A DNA stretch of 64,000 nt from Pseudomonas sp. PDM05 (GTDB lineage: Bacteria > Pseudomonadota > Gammaproteobacteria > Pseudomonadales > Pseudomonadaceae): positions 1-64,000 of the forward strand of contig NZ_JACVAC010000015.1 of assembly GCF_014851685.1 (NCBI RefSeq), given 5' to 3'. Below, in pieces: positions 7,862-15,754 of this stretch (the stretch's first letter is position 1; the number at the start of each line of letters is the position of its first letter). A program made the position numbers and the translations under genes. The notes under the pieces were generated by a model. That model was not told the origin of the DNA and made no database searches. It was given only the letters and a program-made list of their open reading frames with translations.

Positions 7862-8520
7862 GGTTTAAGCGCCAGCACATAACCGACACCGCGCACGGTG
7901 CGGATCAGCTCTGTGGATAACTTCTTGCGCAGATTATGGATCAGCACTTCCAGGGTATTGCTCTCGACCCGGTCCTGCCAGCCGTACAGCGCGCGGGACA
8001 GGCGCTCGCGCGTCACCACTTTGCCGGGGCGCACCATCAGTTGGTGCAGCAGTTGGTATTCCATCGGCGTCACGATGACCTCCCCATCTTGATAGCGCAC
8101 TTGCTGGGTGGCCGGGTCGAGGCTGACGCCGGCGTGTTCCAGCAACGGCTGCGCGCGCCCCTGGCTGCGGCGCAACAGGGCGCGTACGCGGGCCTTGAGT
8201 TCTTCGACGTCGAAAGGTTTGACCAGGTAGTCGTCGGCGCCGGCGTCCAGGCCGGCGATGCGTTCGGCGGTGCCGTCGCGGGCGGTGAGGATCAGCACCG
8301 GCAAGTCGTGTTGCTCGGCGCGCAGTTGCTGCAACAGATCAAGGCCGTCGAGGCGCGGCAGGCCGAGGTCGAGCAGCAATAGATCAAACGACTCCGTACG
8401 CAGCGCATGTAGGGCCGCGACGCCATCTTGCAGCCAATCGAGGGTATAGCCTTCGGCCCCCAAGGCCACGCGAATCCCCTGGCCGAGGGCACGATCATCT
8501 TCGACAAGGAGTAGACGCAT
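7858..8520 (-). CDS. OmpR-family response regulator, QseB/PmrA-like
   Basis: This 220-aa regulator has an N-terminal receiver domain with the acidic pocket LLVEDD, the phospho-acceptor Asp in LLLLDLGLPRLDGLDLL and the conserved Lys in DYLVKPF. The C-terminal winged helix follows (VTPMEYQLLHQLM, VTRERLSRALYGW). It forms an operon with the kinase gene and diverges from the PepSY and cytochrome b561 genes, which are plausible targets by position. Confidence 0.94.
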   Translation of the reverse strand: MRLLLVEDDRALGQGIRVALGAEGYTLDWLQDGVAALHALRTESFDLLLLDLGLPRLDGLDLLQQLRAEQHDLPVLILTARDGTAERIAGLDAGADDYLVKPFDVEELKARVRALLRRSQGRAQPLLEHAGVSLDPATQQVRYQDGEVIVTPMEYQLLHQLMVRPGKVVTRERLSRALYGWQDRVESNTLEVLIHNLRKKLSTELIRTVRGVGYVLALKP

Positions 8521-8666
8521 TACTAATTCTCTGTAGGAAACGGCGAAATCATGCCGGGTTTTCCAGGCACACCCCTGGCAAAGATGTTACGGCTCGTTGC
8601 CAACTAAGGTTGCACTAAGGTTCGTTTTGCACTGTGAAATCTCCCACCTCTGCTGAGAGCTTTTCC

Positions 8667-8933
8667 ATGCGCAAAATTCTGCTGTTGTCCCTGATTCTCA
8701 CCAGCCCCCTGGCCCTCGCCGGCCCGCAATGCACCACCGCCGAACGCTCGCAATGGCAAGACCAGCAAGCCTTCCAGGACAAGCTCAAGGCCGACGGCTA
8801 CCAGATCAGCAAATTCAAAGTCACCGACGGCAATTGCTACGAGATCTACGGTTTCGACAAAGACAAGCGCAAGGTCGAGATCTACCACGACCCGGTGACC
8901 GGCAAGGCCGTGAAGACTGAGATCAAAGGCTGA
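8667..8933 (+). CDS. Periplasmic PepSY-domain protein
   Basis: This 88-aa protein has a signal peptide (MRKILLLSLILTSPLALAGP) and a PepSY-type mature part (QDKLKADGYQISKFKVTDGN, then YHDPVTGKAVKTEIKG). I start it at the ATG at 8667, where the signal peptide begins, rather than further upstream. Two Cys (near positions 23 and 59) could form a disulfide. It overlaps the cytochrome b561 start by one base (TGATG). PepSY plus cytochrome b next to a two-component system is a recurring arrangement, perhaps linked to metal or redox stress. Confidence 0.85.
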   Translation: MRKILLLSLILTSPLALAGPQCTTAERSQWQDQQAFQDKLKADGYQISKFKVTDGNCYEIYGFDKDKRKVEIYHDPVTGKAVKTEIKG

Positions 8934-9478
8934 TGCCAGGCGAATCCCTGCGCCTGTGGGACCCGTTGGTGCGGCTGTTTCACCTGTCGATCGCCGGGGT
9001 CTTTGTCGCCAATTACTTCTTTAACGAAGCGGGCGACGACTGGCATGTCTGGCTGGGCTACTACGCCATGGCCTGGCTGCTGGTGCGTTTGGTGTGGGGC
9101 TTCGTCGGGCCGCGCAGCGCACGCTGGACGGACTTTTGGCCGACACCCAAACGGCTGAATGCCCACCTGCGTTCGCTGCTCAACCGCCGGCCGCAACATC
9201 GCCTGGGTCATTCACCGATTGGCGCGCTGGTGATGCTGTTGATGTTGCTTGCTTTGCTCACCCTTGGCGTCAGCGGCTTCTTGATGCAGGAAGTCGATGC
9301 GCTGTGGGGCGCCGACTGGCCGCAACAAATCCACGAGACCGCGGCGAATGGGCTGCTGGGCCTGGTGTGTATGCATGTGTTGGCCGCGCTGTTTGAAAGT
9401 GCCCTGGTACGCGACAACTTACCGTTATCCATGCTCACCGGTCGCAGGAAGCGCCTGCCGGATGAACGTGCGCAGTAA
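8933..9478 (+). CDS. Cytochrome b561-family protein
   Basis: This 181-aa membrane protein has four predicted helices and His residues suited to haem b ligation (LFHLSIAG, DDWHVWLGY, QQIHETAANGL, VCMHVLAALFE), as in the Ni/Fe-hydrogenase cytochrome b / b561 family. The opening LWDPLVRLFH is diagnostic. It likely moves electrons from the quinone pool to a periplasmic partner. It is coupled to the PepSY gene. Confidence 0.9.
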   Translation: MPGESLRLWDPLVRLFHLSIAGVFVANYFFNEAGDDWHVWLGYYAMAWLLVRLVWGFVGPRSARWTDFWPTPKRLNAHLRSLLNRRPQHRLGHSPIGALVMLLMLLALLTLGVSGFLMQEVDALWGADWPQQIHETAANGLLGLVCMHVLAALFESALVRDNLPLSMLTGRRKRLPDERAQ

Positions 9479-9500
9479 TCCTTTTATCCACAGGTCTCCT

Positions 9501-10769
9501 ATGCGCTCCGTCTTAATGATTTGCGGCCTGCTCGCGGTGTTTCTCGCCGCCTGGCAAAGCCATCCGCCCCATGTGCTGGCGCCGTTTGCCCAGGCCAGCC
9601 CGACGACCGCGAAAGTCGCGGCGGCCCCGCAGTACACCAGCCGGTTTGTGTCGACGCAGTTGACGGATTTTGTGCACTCCTCCTCCGTCACTGCCCTGCC
9701 CGGCGGCGACTTGATGGCGGTGTGGTTCGCCGGTTCCCGCGAAGGCGCCGCCGATGTGCAAGTGCGCACCGCGCGCTTCGATGCCAGCAGCGGCGAATGG
9801 GGCGCCGAGCAGGTACTGGCCACGCGGGAAAGCACCCGCGACGGCACACAGCGCTATATCCGCAAACTCGGCAACCCGGTGATCGCCCTCGCGCCGGACA
9901 ATCGCCTGTGGATGTTTTACGTGTCGGTGTCAGTCGGTGGCTGGGCCGCCAGTGCGATCAATGTAATGGTCTCGGATGACCTCGGCGCCAGCTGGTCGGC
10001 ACCGAGGCAACTGGTGACCTCGCCGTTTTTCAATATCAGCACCTTGGTGCGTGCCGCGCCGGTGTTCCACGCCGACGGTTCCATTGGCCTGCCGGTGTAC
10101 CACGAGTTCATGGGCAAGTTCGCCGAGTACCTGTACTTGAGCGCCGACGGCGCCGTGATCGACAAATTCCGCATCAGCCGGGGCAAGCACTCGCTGCAAC
10201 CGACCATCGTGCCGCTGGACGGCCAGCGCGCCGTGGCGATGTTGCGTTACGCCGGCGACACTCACCATCGTGTGCTGGCCAGCCGCACCACCGACGCCGG
10301 GCAGACCTGGAGCGAGCCATACCCGCTGGAGCCGGCCAACCCGAATTCCTCGCTGGCGGCGGTGGGCACCGAAGATGATGGTTTGCTAGTGGCACTCAAC
10401 GACCTGAAGGACGGCCGCTTCAAGCTCAGCCTCTACGGCACCGACGCCCAGCTCAGTCAGTGGCGCACCGTGGTGCAACTGGACCAGTCGCCGGACCCGC
10501 TGGGCCAGCCGTTCTCCCCCGACGCCTACAAAGAAATCATCGGCGAAGGCTTCCGCGCCTCCAGCGGCGCAAAACGCCTGCCCCTGGAACAACGTTTCCT
10601 GAGCAGCCTGGATTACCGCGTGTGCAAACCCCGTGGCTGCGATTTCGAATACGAGTACCCGTATTTCAGCCGCAGCCCGGACGGCACCTACCACTTGGTG
10701 TACTCGTGGAATAACACCTTTATCAAACACGTCAGCTTCAACGAAGCCTGGCTGGCGGAGCGTCTGTGA
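9501..10769 (+). CDS. Sialidase-like (BNR/Asp-box) family protein
   Basis: This 422-aa protein is probably exported: it starts MRSVLMICGLLAVFLAAW at 9501. The body is a six-bladed sialidase-like propeller with Asp-box-like repeats (SDDLGASWSAP, TTDAGQTWSEP) and blade motifs such as GNPVIALAPDNRLWMFYVS. Annotation by family is exo-alpha-sialidase, but true sialidase activity in such Pseudomonas proteins is unproven. It overlaps the next membrane-protein gene and lies in an operon with an LTA-synthase-like gene, which suggests a role in periplasmic or surface glycan metabolism. Confidence 0.8.
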   Translation: MRSVLMICGLLAVFLAAWQSHPPHVLAPFAQASPTTAKVAAAPQYTSRFVSTQLTDFVHSSSVTALPGGDLMAVWFAGSREGAADVQVRTARFDASSGEWGAEQVLATRESTRDGTQRYIRKLGNPVIALAPDNRLWMFYVSVSVGGWAASAINVMVSDDLGASWSAPRQLVTSPFFNISTLVRAAPVFHADGSIGLPVYHEFMGKFAEYLYLSADGAVIDKFRISRGKHSLQPTIVPLDGQRAVAMLRYAGDTHHRVLASRTTDAGQTWSEPYPLEPANPNSSLAAVGTEDDGLLVALNDLKDGRFKLSLYGTDAQLSQWRTVVQLDQSPDPLGQPFSPDAYKEIIGEGFRASSGAKRLPLEQRFLSSLDYRVCKPRGCDFEYEYPYFSRSPDGTYHLVYSWNNTFIKHVSFNEAWLAERL

Positions 10770-11380
10770 TGGTTTCCCTGTGGCAGGCCCATCTGAGTTT
10801 TGTGTTGCTGGGGTTTGTGGCGCTGTGCGCGCCGCGCTTCACCCAGCCGTGGCGGCCGTGGTTGCTGCCAGTGTTGGTGGCGTTGAGTTTTATCCCGGTC
10901 AATGAACTGCCGTTGGCGGCGTATGTGCGCAGTTTTACCGATGACCTGGCGATCAGCACGCTGGTGTTGCTGGCGTGGGTTGCCTTGAGCCGATTGGGCT
11001 TGGTGCAGCCGCTTGCTCGCCCGCACCGGGTGCAGATGTTGCTGGTGTTCTGTGTGTTGAGCTTGGTGCTGTACCCGGCGACGCTGGGGCTGACGTATGT
11101 CGATCCGTACCGTTGGGGGTTCAACCCGCGGCCGATGATTGTGCTGGTGGCCGTGGCGGCGCTGTTGATGTTGTGGCTGCGTAATACGTTGGCCGTGTGG
11201 ATGCTGGTGCTGGGCACTTTAGCGTTTGCACTGCGGCTGAAGGCGTCGGAGAACTACTGGGATTATCTGGTGGACCCACTCCTGGCGACCTACTGCGTCA
11301 TCGCCGGGTTAATGCAATTCAAACTGTGGGAGCGGGCTTGCTCGCGAATGCGCAGTGTCAGTCACAGCAGCTCTAACTGA
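10769..11380 (+). CDS. Polytopic membrane protein, unknown function
   Basis: This 203-aa protein has about six hydrophobic segments. Its ATG at 10769 overlaps the upstream TGA (TGATG). No family motif is recognised. The last 18 or so residues (LWERACSRMRSVSHSSSN) are encoded by the first half of a REPIN, so the natural stop was probably lost or moved when the REP inserted. The neighbouring sialidase-like and LTA-synthase-like genes suggest a shared cell-envelope pathway. Confidence 0.75.
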   Translation: MVSLWQAHLSFVLLGFVALCAPRFTQPWRPWLLPVLVALSFIPVNELPLAAYVRSFTDDLAISTLVLLAWVALSRLGLVQPLARPHRVQMLLVFCVLSLVLYPATLGLTYVDPYRWGFNPRPMIVLVAVAALLMLWLRNTLAVWMLVLGTLAFALRLKASENYWDYLVDPLLATYCVIAGLMQFKLWERACSRMRSVSHSSSN

Positions 11381-11412
11381 CCCACCGCTTTCGCGAGCAA
11401 GCCCGCTCCCAC
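11326..11412. repeat. REPIN overlapping a gene's 3' end
   Basis: GTGGGAGCGGGCTTGCTCGC and its complement flank a 47-base centre. The left arm is read as the C-terminus of the preceding membrane protein. Confidence 0.92.
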
Positions 11413-11450
11413 ATTTGTCTTGTGGTGTTTATTAGATTGAGTAGAGAGAG

Positions 11451-13475
11451 ATGATGAGTGCGTTGCAATCACGCCGCCTGCGCTACGGCGTAGGCGCGAT
11501 CGGCTTGGTGTTTGTGTTGCTGGCGGCGTTGCGGCTGGTGTTTGTGCTGGGTTTTTCCGGCCTGCCGTTAAACACTGCGCAGTTACTGGAAACCCTCGGC
11601 ATCGGCCTGCGTTTCGACCTGCGCCTGGCGGTGTTGCTGCTACTGCCGCTGGCGGTGCTGGCGTGGTTGCCGCGCTGGAACCTCATTACCCTGCCCGCCC
11701 TGCGCTGGCTGGCGCGCGGTTATCTGGTGATGGCCCTGGCCGTGGTCGGCCTGGTCTACATCATCGACTTTGGCCACTACGCCTACCTGGGTGTACGTAT
11801 CAACGCGACCGTGTTGCGCTACCTGCAAGACGCGCAGATTTCACAACAGATGGTGTGGGAAACCTACCCCGTGCTGTGGATAACTGCCTGCTGGCTGGCC
11901 GCCGTGGCGCTGTGGGTATGGGCGTTGGTGTGCCTGGAACGCCTGACCCTGGAGCGTCCAGCCCAGCCGATGGGCAAATGGGCAGTGGCGTCAGTCTCGG
12001 TGATCGGCGTGGTCGCCGTACTCTTGGCCCTGCTTGGTCGCGTCACCAATCTCAACCTGGAAAACCCGGTGCCCCTGCGCTGGAGCGATGCGTTCTTTTC
12101 CGGCAACAGCCAAGTCGCCGCCGTGGGCCTGAACCCGGTGCTGTTTTTGTACGACACTTTCAAGGTCGGGCAGTCGCAATTCGATGAAAAAAAGGTGCGC
12201 GACCACTATCCGCAAATCGCCGACTACCTGGGGGTCGATCAGCCCGACACCCAGCAACTGAATTTCATCCGCGAACAAGGCGTGCAGCCCTATCGACTGG
12301 CCGGCAAGCGCCCGCCCAATGTAGTGTTCGTGATGCTTGAATCCCTCGGCACCAGTGCTGTCGGCGCCTACGGCAACCCGCTGAACCCCACGCCGAACCT
12401 CGACAAGCTGGCCACGCAGAGCTGGTTCTTCAAACACTTCTACGTACCTGTCACCGGCACCGCCAAGACCGTGTGGGCCAGCATCAGCGGCGTGCCGGAC
12501 GTGACCCGCCAGGAGACCGCCACACGCAACCCGCTGATCACCCGGCAACACACGTTGATCAATGCGTTCGCGGGTTACCAGAAGTTCTACATGATCGGCG
12601 GCAATGCCGGCTGGGCGAACATCAACGCCCTGATCCGCCAAAGCATCGACGGCGTGCAGCTCTATGACGAAAGCCACTGGCGCTCGCCACGGGTGGATGT
12701 GTGGGGCATTTCCGACCTGGACCTGTTCAAGGAAAGCGACCAACTGCTGCGCGCCGTACCGGAGGCACAACCGTTCTTCGCCTACCTGCAAACCTCCGGC
12801 AACCATCGGCCATTCACCATCCCCAAACACAACGATGGGTTCCAGGTCGCCGAGGTGACTCTGGAGCAAGTCCAGGCCGCCGGGTCGCGCAGCGTCGAGC
12901 AATACAACGCGGTGCGCCTGCTGGACTACAACATCGGCCGCCTGATGGAGATCGCCAAGGCCGGCGGCTGGTACGACAACAGCATCTTTGTGTTCTTCGG
13001 CGACCACAACACGCGCATCAGCCAGATCCCACACATGGCGCCGGCCTTCGAACAGCTCGGCTTGGAGAGCAATAACGTGCCGCTGCTGATCCACGCCCCT
13101 GGCCTGGCGCCACAGGTGATCGAAGAAGCGGTGGGGCTGGCGGACCTGTTGCCGACCGTGGCGGGTATGGCGGGCATGCCGTTTCGCAATGGTGCCCTGG
13201 GCCGCGATATCCAGCAGCCGGCGCCCGAAGGCGAACGCGTGGTGCCGCTGGTGTTGCGTGAAGGCAGCTTCCCGATTATCGGCGGCGTAACCCAACATTT
13301 CCTGTTGCAGATGCAGCACGACGGCAGCTCGCCGACCCTGCATGACCTGGCCTCACACACCCCGCGAGACGACGTGGCCGCGCAGCATCCGCAGGAATTC
13401 CAGCGCTTGCAGGGGCTCACGCGCGGGCTGCATGAGAGTGCGCGGTGGATGCTGTTCCGGAATGTGCGCGAGTGA
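11451..13475 (+). CDS. LTA-synthase-like sulfatase-fold phosphotransferase
   Basis: This 674-aa protein has five N-terminal membrane helices and a periplasmic alkaline-phosphatase/sulfatase fold. Metal and nucleophile motifs are visible: VVFVMLESLGTSAVGAYGNP, the Thr nucleophile region VTGTAKTVWASISG, and FFGDHNTRIS with the Asp-His pair. LTA synthases polymerise glycerol phosphate in Firmicutes; Gram-negative relatives (OpgB, EptA-like) move phosphoglycerol or phosphoethanolamine onto periplasmic or lipid acceptors. The substrate here is open. It is probably transcribed with the two genes upstream, although a REPIN lies between. Confidence 0.88.
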   Translation: MMSALQSRRLRYGVGAIGLVFVLLAALRLVFVLGFSGLPLNTAQLLETLGIGLRFDLRLAVLLLLPLAVLAWLPRWNLITLPALRWLARGYLVMALAVVGLVYIIDFGHYAYLGVRINATVLRYLQDAQISQQMVWETYPVLWITACWLAAVALWVWALVCLERLTLERPAQPMGKWAVASVSVIGVVAVLLALLGRVTNLNLENPVPLRWSDAFFSGNSQVAAVGLNPVLFLYDTFKVGQSQFDEKKVRDHYPQIADYLGVDQPDTQQLNFIREQGVQPYRLAGKRPPNVVFVMLESLGTSAVGAYGNPLNPTPNLDKLATQSWFFKHFYVPVTGTAKTVWASISGVPDVTRQETATRNPLITRQHTLINAFAGYQKFYMIGGNAGWANINALIRQSIDGVQLYDESHWRSPRVDVWGISDLDLFKESDQLLRAVPEAQPFFAYLQTSGNHRPFTIPKHNDGFQVAEVTLEQVQAAGSRSVEQYNAVRLLDYNIGRLMEIAKAGGWYDNSIFVFFGDHNTRISQIPHMAPAFEQLGLESNNVPLLIHAPGLAPQVIEEAVGLADLLPTVAGMAGMPFRNGALGRDIQQPAPEGERVVPLVLREGSFPIIGGVTQHFLLQMQHDGSSPTLHDLASHTPRDDVAAQHPQEFQRLQGLTRGLHESARWMLFRNVRE

Positions 13476-13850
13476 TTATCGGGGCTGGAAGGTTTCGAGG
13501 TAGGCCAGGATGTTGTCGATCTTCTCCTGGTCGCTGATGCCCCAGAAGATCATCCGTGTGCCGCTCACCACCTTCTTCGGCGCCTCGATATAGGCGGCGA
13601 GTTTGTCGCGGGTCCAGACCACGCCGGAGTTTTTCATCGCGTCGGAGTACTGGTAGTCGTCCGTGGTACCGGCGGGACGGCCAATGATGCCATTGAGCTG
13701 CGGCCCAAACCCGCCCCGCGCGCCTTCGCCAACGCTGTGGCAACCGCCGCAAGTCTTGGTGAACAGCTTGCCGCCCGCCTCGGCATCGCCGGCCGCAAAG
13801 GCGGGGCTGGCGCTGAGGGTCAGGGCGAGGGTGATCAAGGCGTACTTCAT
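13476..13850 (-). CDS. Periplasmic class I cytochrome c
   Basis: This 124-aa protein has a signal peptide (MKYALITLALTLSASPAFA) and one haem-binding CGGCH, with a distal Met in VSGTRMIFWG, typical of c2/mitochondrial-type cytochromes. The start at 13850 fits the signal peptide and has GGAGCC upstream. It is an electron shuttle. Its stop codon abuts that of the convergent LTA-synthase-like gene with no gap. Confidence 0.92.
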   Translation of the reverse strand: MKYALITLALTLSASPAFAAGDAEAGGKLFTKTCGGCHSVGEGARGGFGPQLNGIIGRPAGTTDDYQYSDAMKNSGVVWTRDKLAAYIEAPKKVVSGTRMIFWGISDQEKIDNILAYLETFQPR

Positions 13851-13891
13851 GGCAGGCTCCATCAGGTGTAGCGGGCGATTATGCCTGTTTG

Positions 13892-14413
13892 TCAGGAACG
13901 CATGCCCATCCAGATCACGGCTTCGGTCCACGCCGTGACCACCGGCGTCAACCCACGGAACCACGGGTCACGCTGATCAATCTGCGCCGCCGAGTGATCG
14001 TGGTGGTGCTGTTCTTCCTCGACAATCGAGGCAATCGCCGCTACGGCCTGCGGGTCGATGTCGTGCAAGCTCTGCAGTTGATGGGCCAGGTGGCGCAGCA
14101 CCACGCTTTCCACGGCAACGGTGGTGGCAACGATCGCCTTGCGCCCGCACAGGCCAGTGATCAATCCCAGCACCAGGCCACCCAGCCCGCACAACCAATA
14201 GCTGCGGCAGCGGCGGTAACCGCGGCGTTGCAGTTCAGCCCTGAACACCTCGCGATGACGCCGTTCGTGGGAGAGGAACTCTTGCAACTCGGCCACCATG
14301 CCCGGGACCAACAACCGGGCCATGAACAGTTGGCCGCTGTAGATGCAAATCGCGCCATGCTCACCGGCATGGTCGACTTTGATCATGCGGTTGCCCAGAT
14401 CCGGATCATTCAC
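13892..14413 (-). CDS. Coq7-family (demethoxyubiquinone hydroxylase-like) protein
   Basis: This 173-aa protein matches the Coq7 di-iron family. The metal-binding carboxylate/His motifs are RMIKVDHAGEHGAICIY, FLSHERRHREVF, and VEEEQHHHDHSA with the preceding VAVESVVLRHL. Coq7 hydroxylates demethoxyubiquinone in ubiquinone synthesis. The family protein in Pseudomonas is usually about 215 aa, so this is a shorter paralogue and may differ in substrate. A membrane-facing hydrophobic segment (LCGLGGLVLGLITGLCG) is present. Confidence 0.85.
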   Translation of the reverse strand: MNDPDLGNRMIKVDHAGEHGAICIYSGQLFMARLLVPGMVAELQEFLSHERRHREVFRAELQRRGYRRCRSYWLCGLGGLVLGLITGLCGRKAIVATTVAVESVVLRHLAHQLQSLHDIDPQAVAAIASIVEEEQHHHDHSAAQIDQRDPWFRGLTPVVTAWTEAVIWMGMRS

Positions 14414-14563
14414 GGTTGACTGCCTTGCGCGAGTGGCCTTGAGGTGCGCGAGTATCCTGCAACGGCATTCTCATGACCACCCATCACTTCGAACACATCC
14501 GATCGAACCTATCCAGTCGTGCTCTACTCCACGTTAATGAACCCTGATGGTGGAGTAAGGATC

Positions 14564-14944
14564 ATGGCTCAGCCATCGATTTTAGTGTTGGAAGACGACG
14601 AGATCATTCGCTCGTTAATGGTGGATGTGCTGGAGGAATTCGGGGCGCTGGTGACATCGTTTCCTTCGGCGGATGAAGGAATGATTTACCTGGAACGAGG
14701 CGACGAACCAGTGGACCTGATTGTCAGTGATGTTCAGATGCCGGGGTTGCTCAATGGCTATGACTTGAGCCGGGTGGTGGCCCATCGCTGGCCGAGCGTG
14801 CCGGTGCTACTGACGTCCGGTAATGCCAAACTGGCGACGCAATTGGGGGGCTCGGTGCGCTTTCTGCCCAAACCGTGGAGCACTGAACACCTGCTGGAGT
14901 CGGTGCAAACCGCACTGAGCGGGCACGGATCGTCCGTGCACTGA
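14564..14944 (+). CDS. Single-domain response regulator (receiver only)
   Basis: This 126-aa protein is a CheY-like receiver with the acidic pair LVLEDDE, phospho-acceptor Asp in DLIVSDVQMPG, and Lys in RFLPKPW. There is no output domain. I start it at 14564 (MAQPSILVLEDDE), which has GGAGTAAGG just upstream. It lies 195 bases before bphO-bphP; the phytochrome kinase lacks its own regulator immediately downstream, so this receiver is a reasonable phosphorelay partner by position. Confidence 0.88.
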   Translation: MAQPSILVLEDDEIIRSLMVDVLEEFGALVTSFPSADEGMIYLERGDEPVDLIVSDVQMPGLLNGYDLSRVVAHRWPSVPVLLTSGNAKLATQLGGSVRFLPKPWSTEHLLESVQTALSGHGSSVH

Positions 14945-15139
14945 TAGCATCACAACATCACTTAAACCGAACTTCGCGGCAAATAGTGCGGTCATTAATG
15001 AGGCATGGAGCGACTTTTCTGATCCGCTGGTCAGCCTATTCGCCTTGTGCGGACAGTTATCGGCTCTGAGGTGTGTAGAATCGTCGCCCATTTCCACGCG
15101 TCATTCATGGCCGACAGGCCCACAGTTCGAGCTAGCTGA

Positions 15140-15754
15140 ATGCACTCAAAGGCCCATGACGTTGGTCCGCCCACCTTGCTGGAAGCGTTACGCACAGGCA
15201 CTGCCCTGCTGCACGTAGCGCTGGAACAGCGCTTGCCGTTTTTCTCTGAACGGCTGGATGCCCATTGGTATGGGCGCCTGCTCCAGGCGTACTACGGCTT
15301 TTATCGGCCCATAGAAGCCTCACTGTATGACAACGCCTTGATTCCTGAAGGCTTCGACTCGGCAATGCGTCTGAAAACACCGACGCTGGTGGACGACCTG
15401 CACGCGCTGGGTCTGGACAACCTCGCCATCGACGCCCTGCCCCGCTGCGCCGAACTCCCGGTCTCCGACACCGCCGCCGCCTGTCTAGGCGCCTTGTATG
15501 TGCTCGAAGGCGCAACCTTGGGCGGCCAGGTACTGCGCCGGGAAATGGCCCAGCGCCTGGGCCTGGATGCCGACAACGGTGGCGCGTTTCTCAATGTGTA
15601 CGGCGCCGAGACCGGTCGACGCTGGAAGGATTTCCTCGATTACCTGGGCCGCCTGCCGCTGGACGCTGACGCCAAACAGCGCGCGGTGGATGCAGCCTGT
15701 TCGACATTCAGCTGCTTTGAGCAATGGCTCGACAGCCAGGAGGTACTGCTATGA
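15140..15754 (+). CDS. bphO: Biliverdin-producing haem oxygenase
   Basis: This 204-aa enzyme opens haem to biliverdin, the chromophore of the adjacent phytochrome. Family features include the proximal His region (ALRTGTALLHVALEQRLPF), the helix YYGFYRPIEASLY, and the distal helix glycines ALYVLEGATLGGQVL. Its stop overlaps the ATG of bphP (ATGA), so chromophore maker and apoprotein are co-translated. In Pseudomonas the pair bphO-bphP is well known. Confidence 0.95.
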   Translation: MHSKAHDVGPPTLLEALRTGTALLHVALEQRLPFFSERLDAHWYGRLLQAYYGFYRPIEASLYDNALIPEGFDSAMRLKTPTLVDDLHALGLDNLAIDALPRCAELPVSDTAAACLGALYVLEGATLGGQVLRREMAQRLGLDADNGGAFLNVYGAETGRRWKDFLDYLGRLPLDADAKQRAVDAACSTFSCFEQWLDSQEVLL

